Shown one piece after another: positions 58,009 through 64,000 of a stretch of DNA of 64,000 bases. The first letter of the stretch is position 1. Every line of letters starts with the position of its first letter. The position numbers were made by a program, and so were the translations under genes. Source of the stretch: Amblyomma americanum (Eukaryota; Arthropoda; Arachnida; Ixodida; Ixodidae); the NCBI RefSeq assembly GCF_052857255.1, contig NC_135506.1, positions 79,902,324 to 79,966,323 of the forward strand, read 5' to 3'. The notes beneath the pieces are model-generated. The model had not been told where the DNA came from, did not search any database, and saw only the letters and a program-made list of their open reading frames with translations.

Positions 58009-58156
58009 TTTCGTTTTCCCGCTCTCAGTCAGTACGACATTGAAACATTACAGGCATTGTATAAAATTATGCACATTAAGTCATTGTCCCGTCTTCGATC
58101 TCCTAGTTAACAGGACCCCTGTCCTTGTGTCTTCCAATCTATCAGCATACATACCA

Positions 58157-58621
58157 TTACCATTGCTCGAGGCTGGTTTGGTTGGAGGCTCGGATTGTAA
58201 GCTCTCGAGCTCTCCTATCCACCTCGGCATTCCCCGCGACGCCTGTGTGTCCCGTTACCCACATTATTATGTGTTGCAATTGTTTTTCTTTCGGCGGTAA
58301 TTTGACTGTCTGTACTGTCTTTAGGATGCGGAGCGCTGTTCCCCCTATTTTGGCACTCCTGTAGTTTCTGCATGCTGTTTGCGAGTCTGTTAGAATTATT
58401 AGGGACCTTTGAGCACGGTAGCCCTCTGCCGCCGCTAGGGCTATGGCAGCCTCTACGGCCTCCTCAATAATGCCATCCCTCATAGTTGCGCTGGCCATTT
58501 CTTTGAGCTCATGATTAATTGCCGTTGCAACCGCTCTATTTATGTTGTGTTGTCTTGTCCTTCCGTATGTAGCCGCATCCGTGTACGTAATGTTTTCTTT
58601 GTTGGCTAGGTTCTCTTGCAC
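58157..58621 (-). pseudogene. LINE-encoded RNase H domain
   Basis: The 154-codon frame shows the RNase H core in order: ITYTDAATYG (first Asp, residue 15), EEAVEAAIALAAAEG (Glu near 54-57), LIILTDSQTACRNY (Asp 79), and HIIMWVTGHTGVAGNAEVDR (His 125 and Asp 135). All four acidic/His positions look intact. It is the RNase H of an I/R1/Jockey-type LINE. The preceding reverse transcriptase is cut off by a stop at about 58646-58648, so only the domain remains. Confidence 0.85.
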
Positions 58622-58648
58622 ATACTCTATCCTAGCCTCCTGTCGCTA

Positions 58649-59764
58649 CCCTAAATTGTTTCCCGCAGTTCATCGGGCATTCGTCAGGAAGGACGACAGC
58701 GATCAATCGGGTCCATGTAGTCGTATATGCTTGGCAGCAGAGCACGGGCCAGCACTCGCGCATTTCTGCAGTGGAGTGAACCAGGAGCAGCACGGATTAG
58801 ATCACAATTTTATTAAAGAGAGTAATCGGAGTGAAGAATAATGTACGTCAGCCGTAATCAAGGCAAGAAAAAACTACGTAATTTCAAACGATAAGCGCAA
58901 CACGTTTGTCTGGGTCGGCCCAGGTCTTGCCAGAAAGGCATGTGCCCCGAAAAGGCGTTCAGATGGCTAATAGCGGCTAGAAGGAAGCGAAGAAAAGAAA
59001 TTAGTGATATTCATACACGGTAAGTAAAACAGTGACATATAAAATAAACAAGAGGCACAATATTTCATACTAAGCCCTGTCATATTACCGCACCGAAACG
59101 AAACATCGCTTTCTATAGCTTTTTTTTTCTGGCAAACGACATATTACGTCTCTCATTCTGATATTGACCATTTTATGGCTCTCTGAATAATAGTATATCT
59201 TTTTACTGAGGAAAGCGTAGAAGAATCGCCAACACATTACTGTCCTACAAGCACAGCACAGTTTCGAACATTGCTGCTCACTTCGATTGATTTTTGAAAA
59301 TGTCTATCCACTCGCTAATACACTTGTGCAAAATTATCAAGTTCAGAATAAGGCCACTATAACTTTGCGGATCCCAGTTAGCGACCTCTAAAGTTGGCTC
59401 AAAAGTTGAGTCCTAGTTAGCCGTCCGTTGTTCTACATTTGCGCGTCGGTACCATATATTTAAAGAAATATTGCAAATTTTGAAGTTGTTTAATGCGTCG
59501 GCGTTAGAATACTCATTGCCGCAAAGTGTCTGGCGTTGGGATTGTCGCTGGCTTGTGAGGGCTCGGGGGAGCAGATAGAGAGAAAAAGTAAGAAAAGGAA
59601 TCAGAATGGAGAGGTGAGGAGAGAGTAGAGAGGGGGTCTAGTAGATCATATGATCATGGATGGATTGGATCACGCCACCTACTGGCAGTGTCTGAAGCCA
59701 CCAGAAAGCAGCGGCTGCTCAGTTCGAGGACAACACGCACGCTAACACACTCTGCCGCATAATA
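58649..59764. other. Unassigned stretch
   Basis: No gene or repeat that I can support. AT-rich between 59040 and 59500. Confidence 0.4.
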
Positions 59765-59998
59765 TTTTAACGAGTTTATGGTCCCAAAGTGGCTCAGGCT
59801 ATGAGAAACGCAGTACTGAAGGCCTGTGGATAATTTCGACCACCCGTGGCTCTTTAAGGTGCACTGACATCGCAAAGTAGACGGACCTCTAGTATTTCGC
59901 CTCGATCGAAATGCGACCGCCGAGACCGGGATCGAATATGCCTCTTTTGGGTCAGCACGAGAGCATATTTTAAGCACTCTGCCACCACGGCGGCACCT
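59765..59998 (-). mobile_element. SINE, minus-strand copy of the second tail type
   Basis: On the minus strand the order is gccgccgtggtggcagagtg (A box), attcgatcccggtctcgg (B box), cgatgtcagtgcacc, gggtggtcgaaattatccac, then a tail ending gccactttgggaccataaac. This matches the tcgctttgggacgttaa type at 54.3 kb. Confidence 0.75.
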
Positions 59999-60344
59999 TT
60001 GCCGCATGAATTGCATTGATAGTGAGTCATTTTTTTTTTATGCATACCGTCAACGTAGGACAAGGATGACATTTATAATATTTAGTCTTCTGTATAGGAG
60101 TCAGTATTGCAGTTTAATAAAATTAGCACTACCACTGACAACGCGGGATTCAGCGAAAGCTGTCCAGGCATTTTCATTACACTATGTACTGAGGTAAAGA
60201 ATTCGAGTGCGACATGCACACGTGTATCGGTTCCTCACATGCACGTCCCTCGACTAGCACTCCTTTCCAATCTGCCGTTTAGTCCACAGCGGAGTCTGTA
60301 CCCGAGCGGCGCTTTTGTTAACCGCCAGTCACCTCTCCCTCCTT

Positions 60345-61500
60345 CTTAAAGGTCACCCACACTCCGGATGGTTCCCGTGGCAGCCGTCCTGCAGTTGCGC
60401 ACCCCTCGCTCACGCCACACCTGGCGCCATCGACGGTGGCAATTAATTATCCTCCGGTTACGCATTCCTCCGCTTTCGCTATACCTTCCTCCTTCCGTTG
60501 TGACCTCCCCCAAGGAAGCTTTAATGGTAACCACCTGTTCCTAACGCATTCACCCACCCTCGTCAAACCCTTATCCTTTCACTGTGACTTCCCTTCAGGT
60601 GGTTCCGGTGGTAACCGCCCTGTCCCGAACGCCTTCCCCCGCCCTCGTTATACCTTCATTCTTCAACAGTGACCTCCCTTCAGATGGTTCCCACACGTCC
60701 CTAACGCGTTCTCCCGCCCTCTTCATATTCTTCTCCTTCTAATGTCACATCCCTCCGGGTGGTCCCAGTGGTAACTACCCGTTCCTAAAACGTTCTCCCG
60801 CCCTCGTCATACCTTTATCTTTCAAATGTGACCGCCCCCAGATGCTTCCTGTGGTAACCACCCTCAGGTTACGTCTTTTATTACCCTTCCCCGGTAACCA
60901 CCCTTCTCCTTTCACTGTAAACAGCCTCTGAACTGCTGCGGTGCTAACCGCTCCTAGTTACGCATTCCTTCGCTTTCGTCGTATTCTTTCCCTTCCACAG
61001 AAACCATCCTCCAGAAAGTTCTGGGGTAAGTATACCCTCCGGTTAAGCGTTCCTCTACTCTCGTCATATGCTACGTGCATGGTAACCAACTCTTCAGTAG
61101 TTCCTGCGGTAGCCACCCGGCGGTTACACATTTATCTGCTCTAGCCCCTCTTCCTTCAGTAGTGACCCCCCCCCCCCCTTCAGAAGGTTTCGGTGGTAAC
61201 CACCTTCCAGTGACTCATTCCGTTACTCCTGACACCCTTTTTCTTCCTCGGTAACCACCATCGGCATGGTTCCGATGGCAACCACATTCCAGTTACGCAC
61301 TCCCCTACTCTAGCCACACCCTCTTGTTCCTCTGTAACCACGCTTCATGTATTTCCTGTGGCAACCACTACGGTCAAGAGTTTCTCCGCTCTTGTCTTAT
61401 CCTCCTCGTTCCAGAGTAACACCTTTCCAGAAGGTTCCGGTGAAATCCAGCCGCTGGTTACGCATTCCCCGCTCTCATCATGCCCTACTCAGCCTACCGT
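60345..61500. repeat. Degenerate satellite of about 83 bp, roughly 14 copies
   Basis: A unit containing ggttccggtggtaaccaccc, then cggttacgcattcctccg, then ctcgtcataccctt and a CT-rich part ending tgtgacctcccttcag repeats from 60345 to about 61500. The word ggtaac occurs near 60525, 60610, 60765, 60850, 61193 and at related positions, spaced 75-85 bp. Copies are strongly diverged. The dyad ggtggtaaccacc sits in each unit. No conserved frame crosses the units. Confidence 0.9.
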
Positions 61501-62013
61501 AACAACAGATGTGATTCCCGAGCACCGTTGAAGCCAGTTGCCAGGCTCCGCGTGGAGGGCACATTTTAAATCCTTGACAAGAAGAGAGTAGGAACGAAGA
61601 ATCTCAATATTCACATTGTGTACAAGGGTTCATATAACAAGCGCCGAAAGACGCGTTTTAATAATAGAGAGAGCTAGAAATGATTTCGCATATCGACCAC
61701 ACGGGTCTGCCTACCACGACTCCACCCTTCCGGTTGTTCTGATTGGAGGGAGAATAAAAAGGAAACTGGACGGGCCTGCAGACTGGCTCGAGCAGAGCTA
61801 CGTAGCTCAGCTCGAGCATCTTTGCAGGGAAAGCAGTTACTGTTGTCAGTGTCCAACGCGCAGCGACCAGCGGATTCTTGAGATTAAATCTCCAAATGGC
61901 ACCAAACGTAACTCAAAGAAGTGCCATACTAATCTGGCGCTCTCAGTTCTGACTAGCCATTCGGGAAATGGTGGAAGAGCACTCTGTAACACTGACGCCT
62001 ACGATGACCGCAG
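61501..62013. other. Sequence before the orphan exon
   Basis: The plus frame from 61616 is open into the following exon, but its first part (to about 62010) has AT-rich third positions and no motif, and a ccgcag acceptor lies at 62013. I take the early part as intronic. Confidence 0.35.
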
Positions 62014-62338
62014 GTACGGTGCCGATGCCTTGGATCGAGTTCGCAGCCACGTCGCTTTGCAAGGGCGCGTCGCCGAGCTGACTTCAGTGAGCGAGGCCGA
62101 GGCGACCGGCATGATTCGAGCTGCTGCCGCGGGCCTTCGTGGCTTGCACGATTTCATGCGGCTGACCGGCGTGGTTCAGGAGCGCGTGGTCTGCTTGCCT
62201 CGCGAGGACTGCCGCCCGCAGCTGGACTCGTTGGGAGAGTGCGGCTGGAGCCTCGTCAGGCGATGCCTATTCCTGGATGAAAAGCCGACTCCGCGCAAAG
62301 GCGACGCGGAGCGTGTCAGCGCGATAGATGTCCAATAA
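62014..62338 (+). CDS. Coding-like terminal exon, unknown product
   Basis: I do not recognise this protein. The region has strongly GC-biased third positions, unlike its neighbours, and encodes a helical, Ala/Arg/Glu-rich segment: ADALDRVRSHVALQGRVAEL, then EAEATGMIRAAAAGLRGLHD, then CLPREDCRPQLDSLGECGWS. The frame ends in DVQ and a TAA that overlaps an AATAAA (62333-62338: caataaag). That would be a very compact 3' end. The upstream boundary is placed at an acceptor-like ccgcag (62011-62013) with a weak pyrimidine tract. It could be the last exon of a host gene or part of a retroelement protein. No partner exon was identified. Confidence 0.4.
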
Positions 62339-62949
62339 AGGCGGGTGGATTCGACGCAGGTTGCCCGCACACTCTTCTGCGGTTGTTTGTACGGAGGTGT
62401 TAAAAAATTCTCGGACTCGCTTGTCCCTGAAAGTCTATTCAAAAGCGGTTAGTTGAAACTTGTATATTCTTTGAGAAGATGTCAGCACGACCTCGCTATG
62501 GCCGGTGAATTCAGTGACGCAGAGTTGTACCTGTCCTTTCGTGGTTTCTAAGGGTGCGAGGAAGCGATTTAGAAGCCTTCAAACGCCGACAAGACCTAGT
62601 GAGCGCCGTACGCTTCATTGCCTTGCCAACGCAGGAATTAAGAGAGATGAAGCGGAGGTTCGCAGCGGCGAGTGAATTGCCGGGTTTAGGAATGTGATAA
62701 GTGAGAAAGTCCAGAATGAGAGTAGAGAGCCTTCTTCCCAGGCGGTGTTATGAGGTTTATTATACAGGTGCCCTTTGCGAATGTCACGAAGGTTGCGGGG
62801 AATGGATTCAGTGATAGCAGCCTCATCGGTAGCAGGTCGAATTGCGGTAACGAGAAGCGGAGCCCCAATTTCGCGAAGTATGAAATTGACGTCGAATTTA
62901 CTGGCTCTATGGCCTGCGCATTCAGGTTAAAAAGGAGAGGAGGGCCGAG
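62339..62949. other. Unassigned stretch
   Basis: Nothing recognised beyond the downstream flank of the preceding exon. Confidence 0.4.
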
Positions 62950-63330
62950 GAGGAGGAAAAAAAACTTTATTTGGGCCAGCACAAGGGACCTCTGCAAAAG
63001 ACCGATTGCTCCACTAACACCCGCTGATGATCTGCCGAGACCGAGTGAAGTCAAGCACTCGAGGAAGGAGCGGAAAGGCAAACAGAATAAAGACAGGAGA
63101 AGGCAGTGTTAGATGAGTACAGAATGTGTTCTTTGTCTGCCTTGGTTTTCATACAGTTGGGACACTGAGCTGTGTCCAGACATACAAAGTTTTAGAGCAT
63201 TAGTGTGGTGCAGAGAGCGTTAGTTTGAACTTTGCGAAGTACATGTGCTTGATCCGTGTTCAGGGATGATCTAGGTTGAAGAAAGGTTGCGCAAATTTTC
63301 CCTGGTGTTCTGGAAGTGTTGGGCTATTTA
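62950..63330 (-). pseudogene. Jockey-like LINE 3' end
   Basis: Minus-strand residues CLDTAQCPNCMKTKADKEHI match the CPNC-x8-H zinc motif near the C-terminus of tick Jockey-like LINE proteins, although the final Cys of the motif is Ser. Downstream, LLQRSLVLAQIKFFF-type sequence leads to caaataaag (AATAAA at 62966-62971) and an A-rich tail. Only the 3' end is present. Confidence 0.6.
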
Positions 63331-64000
63331 CTCTGCATGCTGCAGCGTCTTTCAATGACATTGGAGTTGGCCAGGGGTTGAAGGCGCCCGGATGTTGAAT
63401 TGGAGGGCCTGTTGATGAACCAACTAATTTCCCCTTATCCTAGCATGAGCAGATATCCGACGCGAGGTGATTTTAATGATCGAATTGCTATTATAATATT
63501 ACACTAAATTCATGCTGGAAGATAGAGATCCGCAAGGGTTGCATAAACATCGTCAGAGGACCGCCATCGTGAGGTAAAAAACTCATTTACCAAGCATTTA
63601 TTCCCACGCATATGAAAAGGTATTGCCTTTGATTCAAACACGTGTGTGTGCTCAATTTTTAATTCCATATGTCGCATGATTTTAATTTCAGTTCTGAAGA
63701 TTGAAGACCGATAATGAGGGCCGTGCTCGAGGAAAGAAGAGAAAGAAACTGAGCTGGCCGCACGAGCCCGATTCGAACGTGAGCACGTGGAAAGTGTGTA
63801 GCTTTGTCGCCGAGTCGCAGCGCCAGCCGAGCACTTTGTTCTTTTGTGAGCTACAAAAAACCGTTCAATTGAGGACGCGCACAATGCTTTTATTTGAGCT
63901 AGGATGCGGCGCAGACCCCTATGCTGCCACGAATGGCAAGGGGTCGCCTGACGCGTCAACTACAACAGCGCCCGGAGCCGACAGCAGCGCTGTGAGCTTT
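63331..64000. other. Unassigned end of window with a tRNA-like fragment
   Basis: On the minus strand at 63750-63835, cgtgctcacgttcgaatcgg provides a B-box-like element, preceded by a diverged A box, so it is a possible SINE head. The rest has no recognised feature. Confidence 0.35.

Noticed and set aside
1..64000. CRISPR arrays, bacterial operons, phage genes
   Set aside because: No regular spacer arrays, ribosome-binding sites or collinear gene runs; intron signals, SINEs and LINEs point to an animal nuclear genome.

Overview
The window looks like nuclear DNA of a hard tick (Ixodidae, probably a metastriate genus). The reasons are a dispersed tRNA-headed SINE that resembles the tick Ruka family, many decayed non-LTR retrotransposon ends (RTE-like and Jockey/R1-like), a Penelope-like element, a HARBI1-like transposase fragment, and a tick-style M13 (neprilysin) ectodomain carried on one long exon. 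Protein-coding content is low; most open frames in the window are chance. Layout: 0-3.6 kb holds an RTE reverse-transcriptase relic and short tandem or direct repeats. From about 3.6 to 44.65 kb the plus strand carries roughly a dozen or more related, splice-site-bounded cassettes. A typical cassette has a pyrimidine-rich acceptor, then a segment that in one frame reads as a short hydrophobic stretch (LLLFLM-like), then a long CCACAAC-rich tract, then a GTGAG-type donor. The last cassette contains a 120-bp satellite and ends at an AATAAA signal (44624-44629). No reading frame is conserved between cassettes, so this is either a repeat-exon long noncoding RNA or the decayed exons of a membrane or secreted protein family. 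It is the best candidate here for something undescribed. Interleaved with it are SINEs, a 15-bp-TIR element with a tRNA-like core (25.9 kb), a 64-bp tandem duplication (34.6 kb) and the HARBI1-like fragment (36.4 kb). From 45 to 49.7 kb there is an inverted pair of Penelope GIY-YIG fragments interrupted by a 224-bp foldback element, and a full-length SINE with a perfect 14-bp target-site duplication. From 52.2 to 54.1 kb on the minus strand lies the only clear host gene: the transmembrane anchor and whole ectodomain of an M13 peptidase homologue whose zinc-binding residues are all replaced and which carries a one-base frameshift. From 54 to 64 kb there are more SINEs, a nest of oppositely oriented LINE ends including an RNase H domain, a degenerate satellite of about 83 bp (60.3-61.5 kb), one coding-like orphan exon (62.0-62.3 kb) and another LINE 3' end. 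All calls were made by eye; splice sites and repeat boundaries are approximate, and no database search was possible.
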